This document shows, piece after piece, positions 52,954-60,180 of a stretch of 64,000 bases of DNA; position 1 is the first letter of the stretch, and every line of letters begins with the position of its first letter. The notes beneath the pieces are model-generated. The model did no database searches and was not told where the DNA came from. It worked only from the letters and a program-made list of their open reading frames with translations. The position numbers were made by a program, and so were the translations under genes. Source of the stretch: Rhodoferax sp. (GTDB lineage Bacteria; Pseudomonadota; Gammaproteobacteria; Burkholderiales; Burkholderiaceae_C); assembly GCF_030697375.1 (NCBI RefSeq), contig NZ_JAUYQD010000064.1, forward strand, positions 62,001 to 126,000. Reading direction: 5' to 3'.

Positions 52954-53529
52954 TTAAACCGACCAATTCATCATGCCGCGATACCGTTCGGGTTGCTGGT
53001 CCATGGCGTTGACCAGTTTGTCGTAGATCTCGGCGGGCGGAGTGCCCTTGGCTTTTTCGGATTCATAGATATGCATCCGCTCCTGGCGAAAACTGGCCTC
53101 GGTTGCGTTGAAATAGGCTTGACTCTGCGCAGTCACCGGCTCGCCGCTGCCCGAGTAGCGGAGGATGCCATCTCCGCCCGGCAGAAATCCACTTGCATCC
53201 AGCAGAGGACCCACGCCCCCTGTCGTAGTATGGTCCTCGTAGGCAATATTTTTGGCAATTTGATCGGCATCCTTTGGACTTAATCCATGTAATCCGTCCG
53301 TAAATGCGGATCGCCTTTCCACTCGCTCATGGCCGTTGGCTGGTGCAGTCGAACGTGCCGTAAATGCCAATGGAGGATGGCTTGTAGCCTGCGTGTTTGG
53401 AGGGGAAATGTCGGCCTTCAAGCTGTCCGCAAGGAACGCACCGAAGTTACTTGCGTCGGCGGGTACAGAAACGGGCCTGTTCGCACGGGCGGGCGGGTTG
53501 GCCAAAGACGAGAGAGGGGCGAGGTTCAA
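52954..53529 (-). CDS. Unknown protein, tandem copy B (TTG start)
   Basis: Partner of copy A, also 191 residues if it starts at TTG 53529, the position equivalent to the ATG of copy A; AAAGGAG lies 7 nt upstream, better than in copy A. An alternative ATG-led extension of up to 24 residues exists. It differs mainly in the middle (GLHGLSPKDADQIAKNIAYED, GGVGPLLDASG), and the C-terminal region is identical to copy A. Function unknown; possibly a secreted or structural small protein, but no signal is visible. Confidence 0.66.
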   Translation of the reverse strand: MNLAPLSSLANPPARANRPVSVPADASNFGAFLADSLKADISPPNTQATSHPPLAFTARSTAPANGHERVERRSAFTDGLHGLSPKDADQIAKNIAYEDHTTTGGVGPLLDASGFLPGGDGILRYSGSGEPVTAQSQAYFNATEASFRQERMHIYESEKAKGTPPAEIYDKLVNAMDQQPERYRGMMNWSV

Positions 53530-53701
53530 GGCGTGGCTCCTTTGCAGACATGCCACGGGAACGCATTCAGACATGGCATTCAACAATATAGACCCCTGCA
53601 CTCCGCCCTGATCGCGAAATGAGAGGGGCTATTCCACGCTATTTACCGCGTGGGTGCTGCCTATTGGCTGCCTGCTGTGGGCTGGGGGGCCAACTGTTGT
53701 T

Positions 53702-54550
53702 TTAGACCAAAGACCGCTGGTAGTGCATGGGCGTCACCGCGTGGCGCTTTTTGAAATGGCGCTGAAAGTGGCTTTGGTCGGCAAAGCCCAGTTGCTGGGC
53801 CACATCCACCATGGTGTTGCCCTGTTTCAACAACTGTTTGGCCCGGTTGATGCGCTGGTCCAACTGAAAAGCATGGGGGGTTTGCCCGTAGGCCTGTTTG
53901 AAACTGCGGATCAGGTGGTAACGGCTCAGGCCCGCCACCTGGGCCACGTCGTCCAGGGTGATTTTGTCTTCCAGTTGGTCCAAGATCATTTCCCGCGCCC
54001 GGCCCAGCTGGCTCTGCGGCGTGGACGATGCCAGCCCTGTCGCACCGCCGCCCTGGCTGTGGGGCAGCAAAAAATCGATCAACTTTTCTTCCAGGCCCCA
54101 CGCGTCCTCGGCTTCGCGCTCCAGGGCGCCAAACAGCGCGTCAAACTGGGCGTAGGCAAGGGTTGCCGGGTTGCCGACGGCCGCCAGCGGGCGGTAGTCG
54201 CCGCTGCTGCCGGGCATGTCGGCCTGCAGACCGCCCAGCCAGCGTGCATCGATGAACAGCATGCGGTAGGACCAGGCCTGGTCGGCACGGGGGTTGCAAG
54301 AATGCGCATCTCCGGGGTGGATCACCACCACCGTGCCCTGGTGCAGCGTCTGCTGAGCGCTGCCCTGGCGGCAGACCGCAGCGCCCGCATCGATCACCCC
54401 CACCGAAAACTCGTCATGGGTGTGGGTGTGGTAGCAGGCCAAGGAATGGTTGGCACGGCGCATTTCCACCTGGGGCAGCAGCGCGCTACGCCGAAAAACC
54501 TGTGAATGCTTCTGATCCATACGCCGCAAACCCTCGTTTTGGTCCATCAA
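53702..54550 (-). CDS. AraC-family transcriptional regulator
   Basis: A 282-residue regulator with an N-terminal AraC-binding cupin (CYHTHTHDEFSVGVIDAGAA, VVVIHPGDAHSCNP) and two C-terminal helix-turn-helix motifs (LDDVAQVAGLSRYHLIRSFKQAYGQTP, DVAQQLGFADQSHFQRHFKK). Fused to no other domain. It overlaps the lysE stop by 4 bp, so it likely regulates that exporter; the effector is unknown. Confidence 0.9.
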   Translation of the reverse strand: MMDQNEGLRRMDQKHSQVFRRSALLPQVEMRRANHSLACYHTHTHDEFSVGVIDAGAAVCRQGSAQQTLHQGTVVVIHPGDAHSCNPRADQAWSYRMLFIDARWLGGLQADMPGSSGDYRPLAAVGNPATLAYAQFDALFGALEREAEDAWGLEEKLIDFLLPHSQGGGATGLASSTPQSQLGRAREMILDQLEDKITLDDVAQVAGLSRYHLIRSFKQAYGQTPHAFQLDQRINRAKQLLKQGNTMVDVAQQLGFADQSHFQRHFKKRHAVTPMHYQRSLV

Positions 54551-55149
54551 AGAGACGCCAGCATGCTGAACACCGTGAAGGTCAACAAAACTGCCATGGT
54601 GCGATTAAACACCCGCTGGTTCCTGGCCGTAAACAGCCATTGGCCGATCAGCGTGCCCAGCGCGGCCCAGGTGGCCACCGACAGAAAACACACCACCCCG
54701 GAAATACCGCAAAAAACCAGCAGCACGGGAAGGCCCTGGGGGTCCGCAGTGGCAAACAGGCTGACGCCCGAGGATGCAAACATCCAGGCCTTGGGGTTCA
54801 GGCTCTGGGTCCATACCCCCAGCATGAGGCCAGCCGAGGGGGCCTGCGCGCCCTCCTGCCGGGCCACGGGTTTGGCCATCGCAATTTTGGCCGCCAGATA
54901 CAAAAGGTAGGCTGCCCCCACATACTGCATCACTTGGCCGATGGCGGGATTGGCCAGCAACACCAGGTTGAGCCCGCTGCCCACCAGCCAGACTATGCCC
55001 ACATAACTGACACTGGCACCCAGCACATGGGGCAAGGCCCGGACAAAGCCCGCACTGGCGCCGCTGCTGGCGGCGATCAAATTCACCGGCCCCGGTGAAA
55101 TAGAGCCCAACAGCGTGAACAAACCCATGGAAACAAAAACCTGCAACAT
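54547..55149 (-). CDS. LysE/RhtB-family amino-acid exporter
   Basis: A 200-residue transporter with about six hydrophobic segments. The LysE signature SISPGPVNLIAASSGASAG follows the first helix, and LGVWTQSLNPKAWMF matches the conserved mid-loop motif of the family. The ATG at 55149 has AAGGAG 5 nt upstream. Its substrate is unknown; regulation by the coupled AraC gene is likely. Confidence 0.9.
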   Translation of the reverse strand: MLQVFVSMGLFTLLGSISPGPVNLIAASSGASAGFVRALPHVLGASVSYVGIVWLVGSGLNLVLLANPAIGQVMQYVGAAYLLYLAAKIAMAKPVARQEGAQAPSAGLMLGVWTQSLNPKAWMFASSGVSLFATADPQGLPVLLVFCGISGVVCFLSVATWAALGTLIGQWLFTARNQRVFNRTMAVLLTFTVFSMLASL

Positions 55150-55297
55150 ACGGACTCCTTGACTGAACTGAAGGCGCAGTGTCGGGCGATTGCGCGGCGG
55201 CGTATTGAACGAAATTGCGGTCGGCAGGCAGGCGTGCCGCCTGGGCTGCCCCAAGGCGGCAGGGAATTTTCTTGATTAGGGTTAACCCGCTGTTGCG

Positions 55298-55320
55298 CAA
55301 GTTGTATAGACAACTATACT
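55298..55320 (+). promoter_or_regulatory. hutU promoter with HutC-box candidate
   Basis: CAAGTTGTATAGACAACTA (55298-55316) is identical to the site before hutC. A -10 candidate TATACT (55315-55320) overlaps its right end, and a poor -35 (TTGCGC, 55293-55298) is 16 bp upstream, so a bound repressor would block the promoter. The start codon of hutU is 44 bp further on. Confidence 0.72.
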
Positions 55321-55363
55321 TCGCACATCCTTCAACGATCACATCACCGACCCGGAGTTCGCC

Positions 55364-57106
55364 ATGGCCGATTTATCCCCCTCCCCCTTTGCCGCCGCCC
55401 AGGCCCGCCCCGTGCGTGCGCCGCGCGGGCCTGAACTCAGCTGCGCCAACTGGCAAATCGAAGCCGCCTACCGCATGCTGCAAAACAACCTGGACCCCGA
55501 GGTGGCAGAGAACCCCGACGAACTAGTGGTCTATGGCGGCATCGGCAAGGCCGCCCGCAACTGGGCGTGTTTTGACGGCATTCTGGACAGCTTGCGCAAG
55601 CTCAAAGCGGACGAAACCCTGCTGGTGCAAAGCGGCAAACCGGTGGGCGTGTTCCGCACCCACACGAATGCACCCCGGGTGCTGATCGCCAATTCCAACC
55701 TGGTGCCCAAGTGGGCAACCTGGGAACACTTCAACGAACTCGACCGCAAGGGCCTGATGATGTACGGCCAGATGACGGCCGGCAGCTGGATCTACATCGG
55801 CTCCCAGGGCATTGTGCAAGGTACCTATGAAACCTTTGTGGAAGCAGGCCGCCAGCATTACAACGGTGACCTGGCAGGCCGCTGGGTGCTCACTGCAGGA
55901 CTGGGCGGCATGGGCGGCGCACAGCCCTTGGCGGCTACCTTTGCCGGTGCCTGTTCGCTGAACATCGAATGCCAGCAAAGCTCCATCGACTTCCGCCTGC
56001 GCACCCGTTATGTGGACGAACAGGCCACCGACCTGGATGACGCGCTGGCGCGCATCGCCCAATACACGGCCGAGAAGAAAGCAGTGTCCATCGCCCTGTG
56101 TGGCAATGCCGCCGATATCGTGCCCGAGCTGGCACGCCGCGCCAAGGCGGGTGGTGAAGGCGCAAAGCGGGCGCGCCCCGACATCGTGACCGACCAGACC
56201 TCGGCCCACGACACCATCAACGGCTACCTGCCCCGTGGCTGGAGCGTGGAGCAGTGGAAGGCCGCGCAAAAAGACCCGGCGCAACACGCCGCGCTGACGC
56301 AAGCCGCAGGCGAGTCCTGCGCCGTGCATGTGCAGGCCATGCTGGACTTCTACGCCATGGGCATCCCCACCGTGGACTACGGCAACAACCTGCGCCAGGT
56401 GGCCAAGGACTTTGGCGTGGCCAATGCCTTTGCCTACCCCGGCTTTGTGCCCGCCTATGTACGCCCGCTGTTTTGCCGTGGCGTCGGCCCCTTCCGCTGG
56501 GTGGCCCTGAGCGGCGACCCCGAGGACATCCGCAAGACCGACGCCAAGATGAAAGAGCTGTTCCCGAACAACGCCGGTCTGCACCGCTGGCTGGACATGG
56601 CGCAGGAGCGCATCGCCTTCCAGGGCCTGCCCGCACGCATTTGCTGGATCGGCCTGGGCGAGCGCCATCTGGCGGGACTGGCCTTCAACGCAATGGTGAA
56701 AAGCGGCGAACTCAAAGGCCCCATCGTCATCGGCCGCGACCACCTGGACAGCGGCTCGGTCGCCTCCCCCAACCGCGAGACCGAAGCCATGCTGGACGGC
56801 AGCGACGCCGTCAGCGACTGGCCGCTCTTGAACGCCTTGCTCAACACCGCCAGCGGCGCCACCTGGGTCAGCCTGCACCACGGCGGCGGCGTGGGCATGG
56901 GTTACTCGCAGCACAGCGGCGTGGTCATCGTGGCCGATGGCACACCCGAGGCGGCCGAACGCCTGGGCCGCGTGTTGTGGAACGACCCCGCCACCGGGGT
57001 CATGCGCCACGCCGATGCCGGTTACGCCATTGCCGAACAGTGCGCCCAAGAACATGGCATGAACATGCCCATGTTTCAATCCACGCCCAAAAAAGAGCGA
57101 ATTTGA
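55364..57106 (+). CDS. hutU: Urocanate hydratase (urocanase)
   Basis: Converts urocanate to imidazolonepropionate using tightly bound NAD+. The 580 residues include LVVYGGIGKAARNW, NLVPKWATWEHF, TGLGGMGGAQPLAATFAG-like sequence and FCRGVGPFRWVALSGD with the conserved catalytic Cys. C-terminal HHGGGVGMGYSQHSG is also standard. Transcribed with hutH from the HutC-controlled promoter. Confidence 0.97.
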   Translation: MADLSPSPFAAAQARPVRAPRGPELSCANWQIEAAYRMLQNNLDPEVAENPDELVVYGGIGKAARNWACFDGILDSLRKLKADETLLVQSGKPVGVFRTHTNAPRVLIANSNLVPKWATWEHFNELDRKGLMMYGQMTAGSWIYIGSQGIVQGTYETFVEAGRQHYNGDLAGRWVLTAGLGGMGGAQPLAATFAGACSLNIECQQSSIDFRLRTRYVDEQATDLDDALARIAQYTAEKKAVSIALCGNAADIVPELARRAKAGGEGAKRARPDIVTDQTSAHDTINGYLPRGWSVEQWKAAQKDPAQHAALTQAAGESCAVHVQAMLDFYAMGIPTVDYGNNLRQVAKDFGVANAFAYPGFVPAYVRPLFCRGVGPFRWVALSGDPEDIRKTDAKMKELFPNNAGLHRWLDMAQERIAFQGLPARICWIGLGERHLAGLAFNAMVKSGELKGPIVIGRDHLDSGSVASPNRETEAMLDGSDAVSDWPLLNALLNTASGATWVSLHHGGGVGMGYSQHSGVVIVADGTPEAAERLGRVLWNDPATGVMRHADAGYAIAEQCAQEHGMNMPMFQSTPKKERI

Positions 57107-57151
57107 AAGAGCTTGCCCCTCTTCTCCATGAATTTTAAAAAGAATACGTCC

Positions 57152-58708
57152 ATGAACATCCAAACCTCCCTCGTCCTCGAACCCGGCCAACTCACGCTGG
57201 AGCAACTGCAGTCCATCCACTCCGGTGTGGTGCAGCTCTCGCTGCCCGAAGCCAGCCGCGCCGCCATCCGTGCCAGCCAGTTGGTGGTGCAGCGCGCCGC
57301 CGATGGCGATGCGCCGGTCTACGGCGTGAACACCGGCTTTGGCAAACTGGCCAACCAGCGCATCAGCAAAGCGCAGCTGGAAACCCTGCAGCTCAACCTC
57401 ATCCGCTCCCACAGCGTGGGGGTGGGTGAACCCTTGGCGCCCGAAATCATGCGCCTCATGCTGGTGATGAAAGCGGCCAGCCTGGCGCGCGGCTACTCCG
57501 GTGTGCGTGAAATTATCATCGACACCCTGCTGGCCGTGCACAACGCCGGGCTGGTGCCCTATGTGCCCTCCAAGGGTTCGGTCGGCGCTTCGGGCGACTT
57601 GGCACCCCTGGCCCACATGACGCTGGCCCTGCTGGGCGAAGGCGAAATGTTGGTCGATGGGCAACGTGTGCCCGCCCTGGCTGCCTTGCAAAAGGCGGGC
57701 ATTGCTCCACTCAAGCTGGGGGCCAAAGAGGGCCTGGCTTTGATCAACGGCACCCAAACCTCCACCGCCCTGGCCCTGCACGCCCTGCTCAGCTTTGAGC
57801 CGGTGCTGGAAGCCGCCCTGGTGATTGGTGCGCTGACGGTGGACGCCGCCCGGGGCAGCGACGGCCCGTTTGACCCCCGCATCCACGCACTGCGCGGGCA
57901 ACCCGGCCAGATTGACGTGGCCCAGTACTACCGCGAATTGCTCAAAGGCAGCGAAATCCGCAACTCCCACCTGGACGGCGACGACCGGGTGCAAGACCCC
58001 TACAGCCTGCGCTGCCAGCCGCAAGTGGTGGGCGCCTGCCTGGACCAGTTGCGCCACGGCGCACTGGTGCTGGTGCGCGAGGCCAACGCGGTGACCGACA
58101 ACCCGCTGGTGTTTGCGGAAGACAATGCGATGGTTTCTGGAGGAAATTTCCACGCCGAACCGGTGGCCCTGGCCGCCGACGGCATGGCGCTGGCCATTGC
58201 CGAGGTGGGTGCCATTGCCGAACGCCGTATCGCCATGCTGATTGACTCCGGCGTGTCGCGCCTGCCACCTTTCTTGACGGCCGATGCGGGCCTGAACAGC
58301 GGCTTCATGATCGCCCATGTGACCGCCGCCGCGCTGGCCTCCGAGAACAAATCGCTGGCCCACCCGGCCAGCGTGGACAGCCTGCCCACCAGCGCCAACC
58401 AGGAGGACCACGTCTCCATGGCCACCTTTGCGGCGCGCCGCTTGCAAACCATGATCGGCAACACCGCCCATATTTTGGGGATTGAGTGGCTGGCCTGCGC
58501 CCAGGGTATTGAGTTTTTGCGCCCCATGCAAAGCTCAGGCGCCCTGGAGCAAGCCCATGCGCTCCTGCGCCAACAGATCCCGGCCATGGACCAGGACCGC
58601 TACCTGGCACCGGACATCGAACACGCCACCGCGCTGGTGCGCAACGGCGCCTTGTCGCGCATTTTCCGGGCCCTGCCGGGGCTGCCGCTGCTGTGGATCA
58701 CCGCCTGA
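57152..58708 (+). CDS. hutH: Histidine ammonia-lyase (histidase)
   Basis: First enzyme of histidine degradation, which releases ammonia to give urocanate. The MIO prosthetic group forms from Ala146-Ser147-Gly148 (GSVGASGDLAPLAHM). Tyr-containing YGVNTGFGKLA and the QDPYSLRC-like motif (VQDPYSLRCQPQVVGA) are present. The ATG at 57152 is used rather than one 39 bp upstream, to fit the family N-terminus (518 residues). It lies 45 bp after hutU. Confidence 0.96.
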   Translation: MNIQTSLVLEPGQLTLEQLQSIHSGVVQLSLPEASRAAIRASQLVVQRAADGDAPVYGVNTGFGKLANQRISKAQLETLQLNLIRSHSVGVGEPLAPEIMRLMLVMKAASLARGYSGVREIIIDTLLAVHNAGLVPYVPSKGSVGASGDLAPLAHMTLALLGEGEMLVDGQRVPALAALQKAGIAPLKLGAKEGLALINGTQTSTALALHALLSFEPVLEAALVIGALTVDAARGSDGPFDPRIHALRGQPGQIDVAQYYRELLKGSEIRNSHLDGDDRVQDPYSLRCQPQVVGACLDQLRHGALVLVREANAVTDNPLVFAEDNAMVSGGNFHAEPVALAADGMALAIAEVGAIAERRIAMLIDSGVSRLPPFLTADAGLNSGFMIAHVTAAALASENKSLAHPASVDSLPTSANQEDHVSMATFAARRLQTMIGNTAHILGIEWLACAQGIEFLRPMQSSGALEQAHALLRQQIPAMDQDRYLAPDIEHATALVRNGALSRIFRALPGLPLLWITA

Positions 58709-58718
58709 GCGGAAGGAG

Positions 58719-58770
58719 TTGCTATGAAATAAGTAGCTTCTTGCGCTTATTTCACGGGGGCTAGAGGCCT
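58719..58770 (-). repeat. Dispersed ~50-bp repeat, copy 7
   Basis: On the minus strand: GGCCTCTAGCCCCCGTG, then AGCGCAAGAAGCTAC and hairpin end GCTAC-n7-ATAGC. It follows the hutH stop codon by about 10 bp. Confidence 0.88.
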
Positions 58771-58800
58771 AAATGGCTTAAGAAATGGGCTAAAGCAGCG

Positions 58801-59037
58801 TCAACCCGCCGCATGCAGGCGGGCGTTGATTTCCGCCGCGTCCAGGGTGCTAAAAGTCATGTTGTGGTGGTGGGTCAGCGGCCCGCCGCCCGGGATGACG
58901 TCCCCCTGGGCGTCGGCCCCGATGGCCTTGAATTTCCAGACCGCGTTGATCCGTTTCAGGTTGCCCACATGCTCGCCCTCTTCGGTGAGCACACGGTACA
59001 CCAGGTCGTTCAATCGGGAGAGGGTGAGTTGGCTCAT
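58801..59037 (-). CDS. Small conserved-looking protein, function unknown
   Basis: 78 residues beginning MSQLTLSRLNDLVYRVLTEE, with a His-rich patch (GGPLTHHHNMTFSTLD) near the C-terminus. No family is recognised. It overlaps the preceding small membrane-protein gene by 4 bp (ATGA), so it is the last member of a four-gene minus-strand group. Confidence 0.65.
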   Translation of the reverse strand: MSQLTLSRLNDLVYRVLTEEGEHVGNLKRINAVWKFKAIGADAQGDVIPGGGPLTHHHNMTFSTLDAAEINARLHAAG

Positions 59038-59228
59038 AGCTTCCTCTTGTGCACCGGCGAATCGCCCACAATGCCCCAGGACTTGTCGGGCGCCACCACT
59101 GGCTCTGTGGTGTCAGAGCGCTCCGCGTACCACAGCGCCAAGCCCACCAAGGCAACCAGCACCAAAGCGCCCAGGACCAGCAGCAGCACGGTCACCCACA
59201 ACTTCGGTTCCTCATCGTCGTTGTCCAT
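59034..59228 (-). CDS. Small single-span membrane protein, function unknown
   Basis: 64 residues: an acidic N-terminus (MDNDDEEPKLW), a single transmembrane helix (VTVLLLVLGALVLVALVGLA) and a short polar C-terminal tail. GGGAGG stands 5 nt before the ATG at 59228, which decides the start. It overlaps its upstream neighbour by 17 bp. Confidence 0.68.
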   Translation of the reverse strand: MDNDDEEPKLWVTVLLLVLGALVLVALVGLALWYAERSDTTEPVVAPDKSWGIVGDSPVHKRKL

Positions 59229-59484
59229 TGGTCCTCCCATACTCCAAAGCCGCACGAATACGCACAATCGTGTCCTCCACCGAGGCCCGGGTAGAGACTT
59301 CCAGGCCCAGTTTGCGCGCAATGTCGTTCACCCGCGCCGGGTTCAGCGGCACACCACCGGCGTCAATGGCCGCGATCAAGTCCAAGGCCCGCTGCCGCTC
59401 GGGCGAGGGGTCTTGGGGTGGGCTCAGCCAGGGGGCCAGCCAGCTCTTGATCCAGAGATTGATCCAGGTGGTCGGGGAAAACAT
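59212..59484 (-). CDS. Small helical protein, function unknown
   Basis: 90 residues. A hydrophobic Trp-rich N-terminus (MFSPTTWINLWIKSWLAPWL) precedes a helical region (ERQRALDLIAAIDAGGVPLNP, ARVNDIARKLGLEV). No family recognised. Starts 8 bp after the 201-aa gene and overlaps the next gene. Confidence 0.62.
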   Translation of the reverse strand: MFSPTTWINLWIKSWLAPWLSPPQDPSPERQRALDLIAAIDAGGVPLNPARVNDIARKLGLEVSTRASVEDTIVRIRAALEYGRTNGQRR

Positions 59485-59492
59485 AGGGCGAT

Positions 59493-60098
59493 TCAGCCTT
59501 CAATCAGGGTCAGGTAGGCCTTGCGGGTCTCGGGCGCCACCGATTCCAGCAATTGCTTGTAGGGGGTTTTGTGCAGTGCCAGCATGCGGGCCGACGCCAC
59601 GGTTTTGGAGCGGCAGTACCAGTGGCAGCTGTGCTGCATCAAGAACAGTTCGGCCGACAAGGTGAAGGCCTTGTTCTTTTGGCTCTGGCCCAGCCGGTTT
59701 TCTGCTGCATGGGCCAATCCCCGGGCGTGGATGCTCAACACCTTGCGCATGTCAAAAGTGGCATTGGGGAACAGCTTGTCGGCATAGGGAATGGCCAAGG
59801 GGAGTTTGCTGACCCGCGCATCGGCCTCGTCCACCTTGGAGAATTCGAGCACAAACCGGTTGAATTGCTCGCACAGCGTGACCTCGGCGGTGTCCAGCAT
59901 GCTCCAGATCTGGGCCCTGCGCTCCAGGTCCTCCTCGCCCAATGCGCGCAGGTAACCATCGGTCAGGCTTTCCATCAATTTTTCAATTTGGTGCTGGGCC
60001 AGGTAGCCGCCCAGCAGGGCAATACGCCGTTTTTGCTCGCGCGATTTGATCAGGTAGGCGCCAAAGGCCATCAGTGCCAGCAGGGTGAACAGGTTCAT
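59493..60098 (-). CDS. Unknown protein with N-terminal membrane helix
   Basis: 201 residues from the ATG at 60098. A single N-terminal hydrophobic helix (MNLFTLLALMAFGAYLIKSR) is followed by a cytoplasmic-looking helical domain (QIEKLMESLTDGYLRALGEEDLERRAQIW) that contains LCEQFNRFVLEFSKVDEADA and MQHSCHWYCRSKTVASARM. No family recognised. The preceding 50 open codons overlap noncoding sequence and are excluded. Likely first gene of the group ending at 58801. Confidence 0.65.
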   Translation of the reverse strand: MNLFTLLALMAFGAYLIKSREQKRRIALLGGYLAQHQIEKLMESLTDGYLRALGEEDLERRAQIWSMLDTAEVTLCEQFNRFVLEFSKVDEADARVSKLPLAIPYADKLFPNATFDMRKVLSIHARGLAHAAENRLGQSQKNKAFTLSAELFLMQHSCHWYCRSKTVASARMLALHKTPYKQLLESVAPETRKAYLTLIEG

Positions 60099-60180
60099 GG
60101 GTTCAAAGACTCGGTGTACGGTGTCAGGAGAGGATTGGGCTAGAGTGTAGTGGCCCGCACCGGCCTGCGCTGCGCGCCCC

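Larger units (their letters stand above)
52364..53529 (-). repeat. 590-bp tandem gene duplication
   Basis: Two 576-bp reading frames (52364-52939 and 52954-53529) repeat with a 590-bp period. The last ~60 codons encode identical protein in both copies, while the middle has diverged, which suggests recent duplication or gene conversion at the 3' end. Confidence 0.9.

Noticed and set aside
55523..58531. 1002-codon open frame antisense to hutU and hutH
   Set aside because: It mirrors two clear enzymes in high-GC DNA, is His/Gly/Val-rich in the way of shadow frames, and has no recognisable domain.
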